A stretch of 39,450 nucleotides of DNA from NCBI GenBank assembly GCA_945787635.1, contig CALZIK010000082.1, positions 1 through 39,450 of the forward strand, in the 5' to 3' direction. The position numbers were made by a program, and so were the translations under genes. This DNA is from Thermoanaerobaculia bacterium (GTDB lineage: Bacteria > Acidobacteriota > Thermoanaerobaculia > Multivoradales > JAHEKO01). Numbering within the stretch: the first letter of the stretch is position 1; every line of letters starts with the position of its first letter. This document shows, one piece after another, positions 16,354 to 23,775 of the stretch. The notes under the pieces are model-generated. The model ran no database searches. It saw only the letters and a list, made by a program, of their open reading frames with translations, and was not told the origin of the DNA.

Positions 16354-17742
16354 ATGGCAACCGAAGTCATCATGCCGCAGATGGGTGAGTCGATCGCCGA
16401 AGGCACGATCACCCGCTGGCTGGTAAAAGTCGGCGACAAGGTCGAGCGCGACCAGCCGCTGTTCGAGATATCGACCGACAAGGTGGACGCTGAAATTCCC
16501 AGCCCGGGGAACGGCGTTCTGCTCGAAGTGAGATTCGAGGAAGGCGCGACCGTGCCGGTGAACGAAGTCGTGGCTCTCTTGGGAGCGCCCGGAGAGGCAC
16601 CCGCGCCAGCGGCCGCTCCGGCGGCTCCGTCACCCGCGGTTGCGCCTGAGCCACCGGCGGACAAGGAGCACTCGTCGCAGGCCCAGACCCGAGATGACGA
16701 CTCGGCGGCGGGCCAAGCGGTCGCCTCCGATACCGATCGAGTTCGACAGTTCTCGAGCCCGGTGGTTCGCAAGATGGCCACCGAGGCCGGGATCGAGCTG
16801 TCCAGTGTGAAAGGCACCGGCATCCACGGCCGAGTCACCAAACGCGACCTCGAGCAGTATCTCGAGGGCGACGCCCCGACGCCCGCCGAGACCGGGGCGC
16901 CGGGAGGTGCTGCGCCGGCGCGTGAGGCCCAGGTAGTGGAGGCGATGCCGCCGATGGCGGCGGTGTCCTCGGCCGTCGCGCGAGATGCCGGCACCTTCTC
17001 GATCTCTCCCTACCGGGAGGGCGAGAATGTCGAGATCGTGCCGATGACCAAGATCCGGCAGATCACGTCGGCGCACATGACCTACTCCAAGGCCACCTCG
17101 GCCCACGTCACCACCGTCTTTCACATGGATCTGGCCCGAGTGGCTCGAGCGCGCGATCAGGCCAAGGCAGGTTTCGCGCAGGCCCACGGCACCAAGTTGA
17201 CCTATATGCCGTTCATCTTCAAGGCCGTCGCGAGCGCACTCAAGGCCAATCCCAAACTCAACGCCTCTATCGACGGCACCAATATTGTTTTCAAGAAGGA
17301 CATCAACCTTGGAATGGCGGTGGCGCTCGACTGGGGCTTGATCGTCCCGGTGATTCCAAATGCCGACCAGTTGAACCTGGTTGGTCTCGCCAAGCAGGCG
17401 AACGACTTGGCGGCCCGCGCTCGCGGCAAGAAGCTGCAACCGCACGAAGTCCAGGGTGGAACCTTCACGGTTACGAATCCAGGCGTCTTCGGCACTCTCT
17501 TCGGTACGCCCATCATCAATCAGCCGCAGGTGGCGATCCTGGGGTTGGGCGTCATCGAAAAGCGACCGGTCGTGGACACCGACCGCGACGGTAACGACAT
17601 CATCGCGATCAAGCCGATGTCCTACTTTGCGATCACCTACGATCACCGGCTGGTGGACGGCGCCGACGCGGATCACTTCATGAACGACGTCAAGCGCACG
17701 CTCACCCAGGAGAACTGGAGCGAGCTGGATCCGTTCATCTAG
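16354..17742 (+). CDS. 2-oxo acid dehydrogenase E2, dihydrolipoamide acyltransferase
   Basis: This 462-residue E2 has, in order, one lipoyl domain (1-75) with lipoylated K43 in the EISTDKVDAEIPS loop, and an Ala/Pro/Glu linker. Next come an E1/E3-binding domain at about 132-172 (SSPVVRKMATEAGIELSSVK), a second linker, and the catalytic domain from about 220 with D430-H431-x3-D435-G436. It transfers acyl groups from lipoyl to CoA. Sequence does not decide between succinyl, acetyl and branched-chain substrates, though the STDKVDAE lipoyl loop and GES start are common in SucB and branched-chain types. The lipoate enzymes LipB and LipA, 3-6 kb away, would modify K43. Start ATG 16354 follows GGGAGAA. 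Confidence 0.92.
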   Translation: MATEVIMPQMGESIAEGTITRWLVKVGDKVERDQPLFEISTDKVDAEIPSPGNGVLLEVRFEEGATVPVNEVVALLGAPGEAPAPAAAPAAPSPAVAPEPPADKEHSSQAQTRDDDSAAGQAVASDTDRVRQFSSPVVRKMATEAGIELSSVKGTGIHGRVTKRDLEQYLEGDAPTPAETGAPGGAAPAREAQVVEAMPPMAAVSSAVARDAGTFSISPYREGENVEIVPMTKIRQITSAHMTYSKATSAHVTTVFHMDLARVARARDQAKAGFAQAHGTKLTYMPFIFKAVASALKANPKLNASIDGTNIVFKKDINLGMAVALDWGLIVPVIPNADQLNLVGLAKQANDLAARARGKKLQPHEVQGGTFTVTNPGVFGTLFGTPIINQPQVAILGLGVIEKRPVVDTDRDGNDIIAIKPMSYFAITYDHRLVDGADADHFMNDVKRTLTQENWSELDPFI

Positions 17743-17775
17743 CGCGAAAGAAGCGGGCGCGGGCGCGTCCCCAAG

Positions 17776-19146
17776 CTAAACGGTAGCGTCGGAGTCCGCG
17801 GAGAGGATCTCCTCGGGACGAAAGCGCGCCGAGGGATCGACTTGGACCCTCCGGACAAAAGCCGCGGTCCTGCGAATCAATTTGGCGCCCGCGGCTCGGA
17901 CCTGGAGTGCTTGTCCGAGGAACGCGAGGGCGGCTCTGGCCTCGGGTTGGACGCCCAGGGCCTGCAGGATCGGAATCGCTTCGGTGAGGCGCTCCTGCGC
18001 CTGGTCGAGGTCGCCGCGGTCGAACAAAACCTGCGCAAGATCCAGCGAGGCGAGCGCGACGTCGATTCCGATCTCGAGCTCGATGAACTCGGTGCGGGCC
18101 GTGGCGAAACAGTCTTCGGCGGTATTCGACTCGCCTAGCGCATAGGCAAGACGGCCTTCGAGCCAGCGAAATCGGACCTGGTTGAGATGGCCACCCTGTT
18201 CGGTGTGCAATCTGCGAAGCTCGTCAATGTGCTGCTTCGCTTCCTCGGGCCGACCCGACTCGACCAGAGCCAGCACGAGGTTGTGGAGGGCGATGGTCTG
18301 CCGCCGTGGGTCGCGGGCTGGATCCAGCAGTTCGATCGACCGGTGAAGCAGCTCGATCACGGCTTCGGGCTCCTGAAGCTTGGCGTGAGTGAAGGCCTTC
18401 TTGAGCTGGACTCGGCCCACCATATGCCGGTCTCCAAGCTTCGAGTGGAGGGTCTCGAGCTCGTCGTACACCTTGAGGGCTTCGTGGCTGCGCCGTCTGG
18501 CTGTGAGCAGGCTGCCGAGCGAGCTGAGGAACTTTGCCTTTTCGGTCGGATCGCCGGTGCCTTCGTCGAGGTGTGCTCGGGCCGTTCTGAGGGCTCGCTC
18601 CGCGGCTTCGTAGTCGGAGGTTTCGCGAAAGGCTCTGGCCGCAAGCGTGCTGGCTCGCGCCTTGGCGTCCGCTATGTTGGCGGCGCCGTACACCGACACC
18701 TCGAGATGCTCGGCGATCTGCTGAGCGACGTTGGCCAGATTGACGGCGGCCGCGGCGTCGTCGAAGAGAGTGTCTTCGAGGCTGGTGAGGACCGCGTCGC
18801 ACAAGGACAGGGTCTGAAAGCTCGGGTTGTTGCGAACCAGCATCTGTTGTTGCTGTGGAGCGAGACGCAGCAGCTCGAGACAGCGGGCCGCGGCGGCGTC
18901 CTTCTCGCGCAACAGTTGGCTATAGGTGGCAGCTGCCTTCTCGCGTGCACGGTCGAAAGCCCGCTCATAGGCTTCAGGCGGTGGCACCGGAGCGCTCCGG
19001 CCGGTGATCACGACGTCCCAGAGGCGAGTCGTCTCTTCGGTACAGCTCGAGCAGCCTGCGACCAGGTGGCGAACGATGTCCCGATTCTCGATCGGCGAGA
19101 GGTCTCCAGACATGAACCGTTCGAGGCTGGTGGTAGAAGGGTGCAT
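17776..19146 (-). CDS. zinc-finger-like N-terminus plus TPR protein, likely partner of the adjacent ECF sigma factor
   Basis: This 456-residue protein begins with an anti-sigma-like H27-x4-C32-x2-C35 motif (HLVAGCSSC). Helical repeats from about 70 to 430 follow, with TPR-like pairs (for example ALKVYDELETLHSKLGD, EEAKQHIDELRRLHTEQG and DQAQERLTEAIPILQALG). No transmembrane segment is seen, unlike membrane anti-sigma factors. The ATG is 1 base after the sigma-factor stop, so translation is coupled. In this gene order the N-terminal motif probably binds the sigma factor and the TPR part binds a signal or protein ligand; this is inference. It is convergent with the E2 gene across a 33-base gap. 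Confidence 0.8.
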   Translation of the reverse strand: MHPSTTSLERFMSGDLSPIENRDIVRHLVAGCSSCTEETTRLWDVVITGRSAPVPPPEAYERAFDRAREKAAATYSQLLREKDAAAARCLELLRLAPQQQQMLVRNNPSFQTLSLCDAVLTSLEDTLFDDAAAAVNLANVAQQIAEHLEVSVYGAANIADAKARASTLAARAFRETSDYEAAERALRTARAHLDEGTGDPTEKAKFLSSLGSLLTARRRSHEALKVYDELETLHSKLGDRHMVGRVQLKKAFTHAKLQEPEAVIELLHRSIELLDPARDPRRQTIALHNLVLALVESGRPEEAKQHIDELRRLHTEQGGHLNQVRFRWLEGRLAYALGESNTAEDCFATARTEFIELEIGIDVALASLDLAQVLFDRGDLDQAQERLTEAIPILQALGVQPEARAALAFLGQALQVRAAGAKLIRRTAAFVRRVQVDPSARFRPEEILSADSDATV

Positions 19147-19147
19147 A

Positions 19148-19666
19148 TCAGGCTCTCCCTCGGGGTGTCGCCAAGAGTTTCTTGCTCAATGCCGCCACGC
19201 AGCGCTCGAGGATCTTGTAGATTCCATTGCGACTGTAGCCGAGACGGTCTGCTAGCTCGATGGGTCGATAGTCCGATCGGTACCGAAGCGAAAGCAGGGC
19301 TCGGCAGTTTGCGGGCAGCTCACCGACCCGCCGCAGCACGTCGTGGAGGAAGACGCGGTGCTCCTGGCTGGGCCGGGTCGGTTGGGCCAACGCGTCCAGC
19401 AAGGCCGTGTCCATGACTCGGTAAAACTGCCTTCGACGCTCGCGCCAGTACACGAGACAGCGGTTGCGCAGCGCTCCCTGCAGCCAGCGCTCCGGCTCGG
19501 ACCCTTCAGGCCTCCTGCGGAGCAGGAGTAGGAAGGTGTCCTGGAGCAGGTCTTCTGCGTCCTGGGCAGGAATGCGGAAGCGGGACAGAAGACCGCGGGA
19601 TTCCATCCGGAATCGGTCCAAGAGATCCTTGGCGCGAGCGTCCGTGAGATCCGTCGATAGATCCAT
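19148..19666 (-). CDS. ECF-type RNA polymerase sigma factor
   Basis: This 172-residue sigma-70-family ECF protein has region 2 (AQDAEDLLQDTFLLLLRR, about 34-51) that binds core polymerase and the -10 element. Region 4 (about 115-165) has the helix-turn-helix IELADRLGYSRNGIYKILERC. It lacks regions 1 and 3, as ECF factors do. ATG at 19666 with AGGA-like bases upstream is a sensible start. The downstream zinc-finger/TPR protein is its probable regulator. The small secreted-protein gene upstream and the divergent lipB operon are candidate targets, but nothing in the sequence proves it. Confidence 0.9.
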   Translation of the reverse strand: MDLSTDLTDARAKDLLDRFRMESRGLLSRFRIPAQDAEDLLQDTFLLLLRRRPEGSEPERWLQGALRNRCLVYWRERRRQFYRVMDTALLDALAQPTRPSQEHRVFLHDVLRRVGELPANCRALLSLRYRSDYRPIELADRLGYSRNGIYKILERCVAALSKKLLATPRGRA

Positions 19667-19712
19667 TCTGCCACCGGAATACTGCCGCTAAGGATAGCAT
19701 TCGGAGGAGGTC

Positions 19713-19770
19713 GTGTCCAACGGACACACGAAGCTGCACGGGCCGAGACACGGCTCGCCCGCGCAGCTTC
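19713..19770. repeat. two tandem hairpins between the ECF sigma gene and the small secreted-protein gene
   Basis: GTGTCC-aac-GGACAC (19713-19727) is a perfect 6-bp stem. Next to it, GAAGCTGC (19730-19737) pairs with GCAGCTTC (19763-19770). Inner pairing of CGGGCCGAG with CTCGCCCG makes a strong 41-base hairpin. They lie 26 bases after the stop of the small minus-strand gene and before the sigma gene. They may limit readthrough (terminator or attenuator) or protect an mRNA end. No T-run follows on either strand. Confidence 0.55.
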
Positions 19771-19795
19771 TTGCGGATTTCGTACTGTTGGGGCG

Positions 19796-20026
19796 TCAGT
19801 CTTCGATATGAGGCCCGTCGGCAGCCCAGGTGACTCCGAGCTTTTGGAGGAGGTTCGCGAGACTGCTGTCGAAGAGTCTGATGAATCGGGACACGCGGCC
19901 CTCAATCTGTTCGTCGATGGTCGCGCCCCGATCGAAGGCGGCGGCAGGTGCGGCGGGGACGACGAAGCAGACCAACGTCAGCAGGATCGCTCCCAGGATG
20001 CGGCGGTTGTTGCGGAGGCTTTTCAT
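19796..20026 (-). CDS. small exported protein of unknown function (76 residues)
   Basis: The ATG at 20026 has AGGGG 7 bases upstream and gives a 76-residue product. A clear signal peptide follows: KSLRNNRR positive start, hydrophobic ILGAILLTLVCFVV, then PAAPAAA with likely cleavage before FDRG. The mature part is about 45 residues and contains an amphipathic stretch (IEGRVSRFIRLFDSSLANLLQKLG). I recognise no family. An open frame continues upstream to 20167, but that longer version would bury the signal peptide and is unlikely. It precedes the ECF sigma and TPR genes on the same strand, so it could be a target or signal component of that system. Confidence 0.65.
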   Translation of the reverse strand: MKSLRNNRRILGAILLTLVCFVVPAAPAAAFDRGATIDEQIEGRVSRFIRLFDSSLANLLQKLGVTWAADGPHIED

Positions 20027-20117
20027 GGTGGAACCCCTGTCAAAGACGGCTCGAACTGGCCTCCAGTGACCTGATTCGTCCGCCTCTACCTGTGAGTTGC
20101 CGCCCGAGTCTCGATTT

Positions 20118-20142
20118 CGGACAAACTTTCTGAGTTTTTCCG
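20118..20142. promoter_or_regulatory. operator-like palindrome upstream of lipB
   Basis: CGGACAAACT-ttctg-AGTTTTTCCG is a 25-bp inverted repeat with 10-bp arms and one mismatch. It lies 5 bases upstream of the likely lipB -10 box, where the -35 would be, and in the gap shared with the divergent small secreted gene. It is suited to a dimeric regulator. On the minus strand the same stretch reads GGAA...GTCCG, loosely like an ECF promoter, which is weak evidence. Confidence 0.5.
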
Positions 20143-20147
20143 GGGAG

Positions 20148-20153
20148 TACAAT
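20148..20153 (+). promoter_or_regulatory. likely -10 box of the lipB operon (leaderless layout)
   Basis: TACAAT matches the sigma-70 -10 consensus at five of six bases and ends 6 bases before GTG 20160, which is the most sensible lipB start. Transcription would begin at the start codon itself. No classic -35 is seen; the operator-like palindrome covers that position. Confidence 0.5.
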
Positions 20154-20159
20154 GAAAGG

Positions 20160-20870
20160 GTGAACAAGGCAGCGTCGGCAAGGCCTCTGAAGTGGGCTTT
20201 CTTGGGCCGGTTGAGCTACGGTGAGGGCGTTGCGTTGCAGGAACGGGTGCGAGCCGCGGTGCAGGCCGGATCGGAGGTCGACCATCTCCTGATGCTCGAG
20301 CACTCTCCGGTCTATACGCTCGGTCGCTCTGCCCGCCGGGACGATCTGCTGCTCGATGACGTAGCAAGGCAGAACCTGGGTATCGACGTGGAGGAGAGTG
20401 ATCGCGGCGGGCAGGTCACCTACCACGGTCCGGGCCAGCTCGTCGGCTATCCGATTCTGAATCTGAACCCGGATCGGCGCGATGTCCGTCGATATGTGCG
20501 TCATCTCCAGACGGTACTGGTGCGAACGCTGGCCAGCTATGGCATTGAGGGCAGGGGCGGCGCCGAGACCGCCGAGATAGGGGTCTGGGTCGGATCGGCC
20601 AAGATCGCGTCGATCGGGATCCACTTGAGCCGCTGGGTGACGACCCACGGCTTTGCGCTCAATGTGGCCACGGACCTGGCGCATTTCGACGGCATCGTCC
20701 CTTGCGGGTTGGAAAGCGTCCGGATGACCTCGATAGCCCTGGAAAAGGGAATCTCTCCGGGCCTCGAAGACGTCGCTCGCGTCTGCGCGCGCGAGTTCGC
20801 TGCGGTCTTTCAAACCACTCTCGAGTCCGCGGCGGCCGGGGTCGCCAGCTCATGGGCTTCGGCTGGCTGA
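20160..20870 (+). CDS. lipB: octanoyl-[acyl-carrier-protein]:protein octanoyltransferase
   Basis: LipB moves octanoate from acyl carrier protein to the lipoyl-domain lysine, the first step of lipoate synthesis. The 236-residue product shows the family segment RGGQVTYHGPGQLVGYPI, the catalytic K148 (GSAKIASIGIH) and C182 (FDGIVPCGLE). GTG 20160 is preferred over a more upstream frame because homology begins at about LKWAFLGRLSYGEG and a -10 box ends 6 bases before it. It overlaps the archease gene by 19 bases. It heads an operon with archease, rtcB and lipA. Confidence 0.94.
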   Translation: MNKAASARPLKWAFLGRLSYGEGVALQERVRAAVQAGSEVDHLLMLEHSPVYTLGRSARRDDLLLDDVARQNLGIDVEESDRGGQVTYHGPGQLVGYPILNLNPDRRDVRRYVRHLQTVLVRTLASYGIEGRGGAETAEIGVWVGSAKIASIGIHLSRWVTTHGFALNVATDLAHFDGIVPCGLESVRMTSIALEKGISPGLEDVARVCAREFAAVFQTTLESAAAGVASSWASAG

Positions 20871-21274
20871 GCCACACAGCCGACACCGGCATCGAGCTAT
20901 GGGCGGGTAGCCTGTCGGAGATTTTCGTCGAAGCGGTACGGGCGCTGACCCAAACGGTGGTTGACTTATCTGCGGTCGAGCCGCGGGAGACGGCGAGGGT
21001 CGTGTGCGCCGCCGGTGCTTTGGACCTGCTTCTGGTGACGTTTCTCGAGGAGCTACTCTACGAGTTCGAGGTGCGGGGCAGGGTCTTCGCCGAGGCGGAT
21101 GTGAACCTCGCGAAGGCCGACGGATCCTGGCGGTTGGATGCGATTCTTCGCGGAGAGCGCTACGACGTCCAAAGACACGGTCTCAAAGTCCCAATCAAGG
21201 GCGTTACCTACCACGGGCTCGAGCTCGTCGAGACCGGTGCGGGTTGGCGAGGTCGAGTGGTGTTCGACATCTGA
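20852..21274 (+). CDS. archease, RtcB activator
   Basis: This 140-residue protein begins GFGWLSHTADTGIELWAGSL, the typical archease start with a metal-binding Asp in HTAD. A LLVTFLEELLYEFEV helix follows, and it ends with VPIKGVTYHGLELV and the terminal FDI, both conserved. Archease speeds up RtcB guanylation and turnover, and widens its nucleotide use. The start at ATG 20852 overlaps lipB by 19 bases. The stop shares bases with the rtcB ATG (TGATG at 21272-21276), so the pair is tightly coupled. The usual KAVTYH reads KGVTYH here. Confidence 0.9.
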   Translation: MGFGWLSHTADTGIELWAGSLSEIFVEAVRALTQTVVDLSAVEPRETARVVCAAGALDLLLVTFLEELLYEFEVRGRVFAEADVNLAKADGSWRLDAILRGERYDVQRHGLKVPIKGVTYHGLELVETGAGWRGRVVFDI

Positions 21275-22719
21275 TGTCGCGGCAGAAAACTCCAATTCGG
21301 CTCGAGCGAATAGACGACTGCCGTTGGCGTCTGCCCCGAACCGGGGGCATGCGCGTCGATGGCATCGTCTATTCGAGCCCCGAGATGATCGAGGATCTGC
21401 GCGGCGATCCCGCGCTCGAGCAGGTCGCGAACGTGGCCCACCTGCCGGGCATCGTGGGCGCGTCGTTGGCGATGCCGGACATTCACTGGGGGTACGGGTT
21501 CCCGATCGGCGGAGTCGCCGCCTTTGACGCTGATCATGGCGTCATTTCCCCGGGTGGTGTCGGCTACGACATCAACTGCGGCGTCCGGCTGCTGCGCACA
21601 AACCTGGCTCGCGAGGATGTGGAGAGCCGGCGAGATCGCCTCGTCGAAGACTTGTTTCGAACGATACCGACAGGGGTCGGCGCGGCTCACCGGCGATTCC
21701 GGCTGGCGCCGAAGGACATCCGAGGTGTCCTGGCCGGCGGCGCGCGTTGGGCGGTCGAGCGGGGCTGGGGTTCGACCGGCGACCTCGAGATGCTGGAGGA
21801 GAGCGGGTGCATCGAAGCCGCCCGGCCGGAGCTGGTGTCCGCACGGGCGCTCGAACGGGGGCGCGCACAGCTCGGCACGCTCGGGTCCGGGAATCACTTC
21901 GCCGAGGTGCAGTTCGTCGATCAAGTCCTCGACGAGAAGGCCGCCGCCGCGCTCGGGCTGGCATTGGGCCGGGTCACCGTGACCCTCCACACCGGCTCGC
22001 GCGGTCTAGGTCATCAGGTCTGCACGGACTATCTCAAGTCGATGCTCGAAGCCGCGAGTCGTCACGGCATCCGGTTGCCCGACCGTCAGCTGTGTTGCGC
22101 GCCGCTGTCCTCCGACGCCGGGCGCAGCTACCTGGGGGCGATGTCGGCTGCGGCCAACTTCGCCTTCGGCAACCGGCAAGTAATGACCGAGTTGACTCGG
22201 CGATCTCTCGAGCGGGTGTTTGCCGGTGCCGAAGCCCACGTCGTCTACGACGTGTGCCACAACATCGCGAAGTTCGAGACGTTCGAGATCGACGGCCGCC
22301 GCCGGCGGGTGTGCGTGCACCGAAAAGGTGCGACTCGAGCCTATCCTCCCGGTCACGAGGCGACACCGGCGCCGTACCGCGATTTCGGCCAGCCGGTCCT
22401 GATTCCCGGGGACATGGGCCGCTACTCGTTCGTCCTGGTCGGCACCGAGCTGGCGTACCGCCAGACCTTCGGCTCGACCTGCCACGGGGCCGGGCGCCGG
22501 TTGAGCCGCAAGAAGGCCAAGCAGGCGGCTCGCGGGCGCGATCTGCTCGGCGAGTTGGCGGAGCGCGGGGTGGCCATACGGGCGGCCGGCATGGGCACGG
22601 TGGCCGAGGAAATGCCTGAGGCGTACAAGGATGTGGCCGAAGTGGTGGCGGTGGTAGCGGCGGCCGGTTTGAGCAAGATCGTCGCCCGTTTGCGCCCGCT
22701 CGCAGTGATCAAGGGCTGA
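21274..22719 (+). CDS. rtcB: RNA-splicing ligase RtcB (3'-phosphate/5'-OH ligase)
   Basis: RtcB seals RNA 2',3'-cyclic-phosphate or 3'-phosphate ends to 5'-OH ends using GTP and Mn. The 481-residue product equals the Pyrococcus enzyme in length. Metal ligands and active-site segments are visible: D99 and C102 (GGVGYDINCGVRLL), GSGNHFAEVQF and HTGSRGLGHQV. The guanylated H404 is in STCHGAGR. ATG 21274 overlaps the archease stop. An in-frame upstream extension to 21004 lies wholly in archease coding sequence and is rejected. Its operon place between lipB and lipA is unusual. Roles in tRNA or rRNA repair are known for the family; the target here is unknown. Confidence 0.96.
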   Translation: MSRQKTPIRLERIDDCRWRLPRTGGMRVDGIVYSSPEMIEDLRGDPALEQVANVAHLPGIVGASLAMPDIHWGYGFPIGGVAAFDADHGVISPGGVGYDINCGVRLLRTNLAREDVESRRDRLVEDLFRTIPTGVGAAHRRFRLAPKDIRGVLAGGARWAVERGWGSTGDLEMLEESGCIEAARPELVSARALERGRAQLGTLGSGNHFAEVQFVDQVLDEKAAAALGLALGRVTVTLHTGSRGLGHQVCTDYLKSMLEAASRHGIRLPDRQLCCAPLSSDAGRSYLGAMSAAANFAFGNRQVMTELTRRSLERVFAGAEAHVVYDVCHNIAKFETFEIDGRRRRVCVHRKGATRAYPPGHEATPAPYRDFGQPVLIPGDMGRYSFVLVGTELAYRQTFGSTCHGAGRRLSRKKAKQAARGRDLLGELAERGVAIRAAGMGTVAEEMPEAYKDVAEVVAVVAAAGLSKIVARLRPLAVIKG

Positions 22720-22752
22720 GCTGACCGCCCAGAGGAAGCCGCTCGAGCCTCG

Positions 22753-23775
22753 ATGAGCGACGGACAGGGCTTTCCCGCAGCCGCCGGACGTCGCGATAAA
22801 CTCGAGAGTCAGATGGACGGACTGGTTCAGATAGGCGCCGAAGTGTCGACTCGGGCGTCGGGGCGCGAAGCCGTGCGCGGCCCCCGGCCGCCGTGGCTTC
22901 GGATCCGGCTATCGACTCCCGAGACCTACCACGATGTCCGGAGGCTGGTGGAGGGCCTGAACCTCAACACGGTCTGCCAAGAGGCACGCTGTCCCAACAT
23001 CTACGAATGTTGGGGCGAGCACGGCACCGCGACGTTCATGATTCTCGGTGATGTCTGCACTCGGAGCTGCGGGTTCTGCTCGGTGACGACCGGCCGACCC
23101 AGCCCGGGCGTGGATCCCGATGAACCGGCTCACGTTGCCAAAGCGGTAAGAGTGATGGGAATTCGGCACGCGGTGATCACATCGGTGGACCGGGACGATC
23201 TGGCCGATGGCGGCGCGGGGCACTTCGCGGATGTGATTCGCGCGATCCACGCCGATCCAGCCGGTACCGCCGTCGAGGTTCTGACGCCCGACTTTCGAGG
23301 TGTTCCCGACGCGCTCGATGTCGTGCTGGCGGAAGGCCCGGAGGTCTTTTCGCACAATGTCGAGACCGTGCCGAGGATGTACCGTTCGGCGCGGCCAGGG
23401 AGCAGCTACCGGCGCTCCCTGGATCTGCTCTCGAGTGCTGCTCGTTGCCGCGATCGAGGCGGCTACCGCGGCCGGGTCAAGACCGGGATCATGGTCGGCA
23501 TCGGCGAGACTCCGGGCGAAGTGCTCGCGACCCTCTCGGACATCCGGCAGGCCGGGGTCGAGATCCTGACCATTGGCCAGTACATGCAACCGACGGCCAA
23601 GCATCTAGAAGTCGATCGCTGGGTGCATCCGGACGAGTTCGCGGCCTATCGAGAGCACGCCATGGGTCTGGGCTTTAGGCACTGCGAATCCGGCCCCCTG
23701 GTGCGCAGCAGCTATCACGCGCACAAGCACGTGGCCGGCGCCGACGGCGCCGCGAGCCCCGCCACGAGCCAGTGA
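22753..23775 (+). CDS. lipA: lipoyl synthase, radical SAM
   Basis: LipA inserts two sulfurs into protein-bound octanoate. The 340-residue product has the auxiliary cluster cysteines C75-x4-C80-x5-C86 (CQEARCPNIYEC) and the radical-SAM cluster C102-x3-C106-x2-C109 (CTRSCGFC). It also has TSVDRDDLADGGAGHF, FSHNVETV and the closing GPLVRSSYHA with the cluster-ligand serine. The N-terminal ~43 residues are an extension, and ATG 22813 (residue 21) is a possible alternative start since neither has a clear ribosome site. It starts 33 bases after rtcB, and its stop overlaps the next gene's GTG (GTGA at 23772-23775). Confidence 0.95.
   Translation: MSDGQGFPAAAGRRDKLESQMDGLVQIGAEVSTRASGREAVRGPRPPWLRIRLSTPETYHDVRRLVEGLNLNTVCQEARCPNIYECWGEHGTATFMILGDVCTRSCGFCSVTTGRPSPGVDPDEPAHVAKAVRVMGIRHAVITSVDRDDLADGGAGHFADVIRAIHADPAGTAVEVLTPDFRGVPDALDVVLAEGPEVFSHNVETVPRMYRSARPGSSYRRSLDLLSSAARCRDRGGYRGRVKTGIMVGIGETPGEVLATLSDIRQAGVEILTIGQYMQPTAKHLEVDRWVHPDEFAAYREHAMGLGFRHCESGPLVRSSYHAHKHVAGADGAASPATSQ

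Noticed and set aside
14753-17742. Complete 2-oxo acid dehydrogenase operon
   Set aside because: Only E3 and E2 are present; no E1 alpha/beta or fused E1 gene is in the window, so I did not assign the complex type.
18187-19416. 409-codon plus-strand open frame
   Set aside because: It runs antisense through the TPR gene and sigma gene; no recognisable domain, and the minus strand encodes clear families.
21004-21273. Upstream in-frame extension of rtcB
   Set aside because: These codons read Arg-rich nonsense in the archease gene; the conserved RtcB start and TGATG overlap place the start at 21274.
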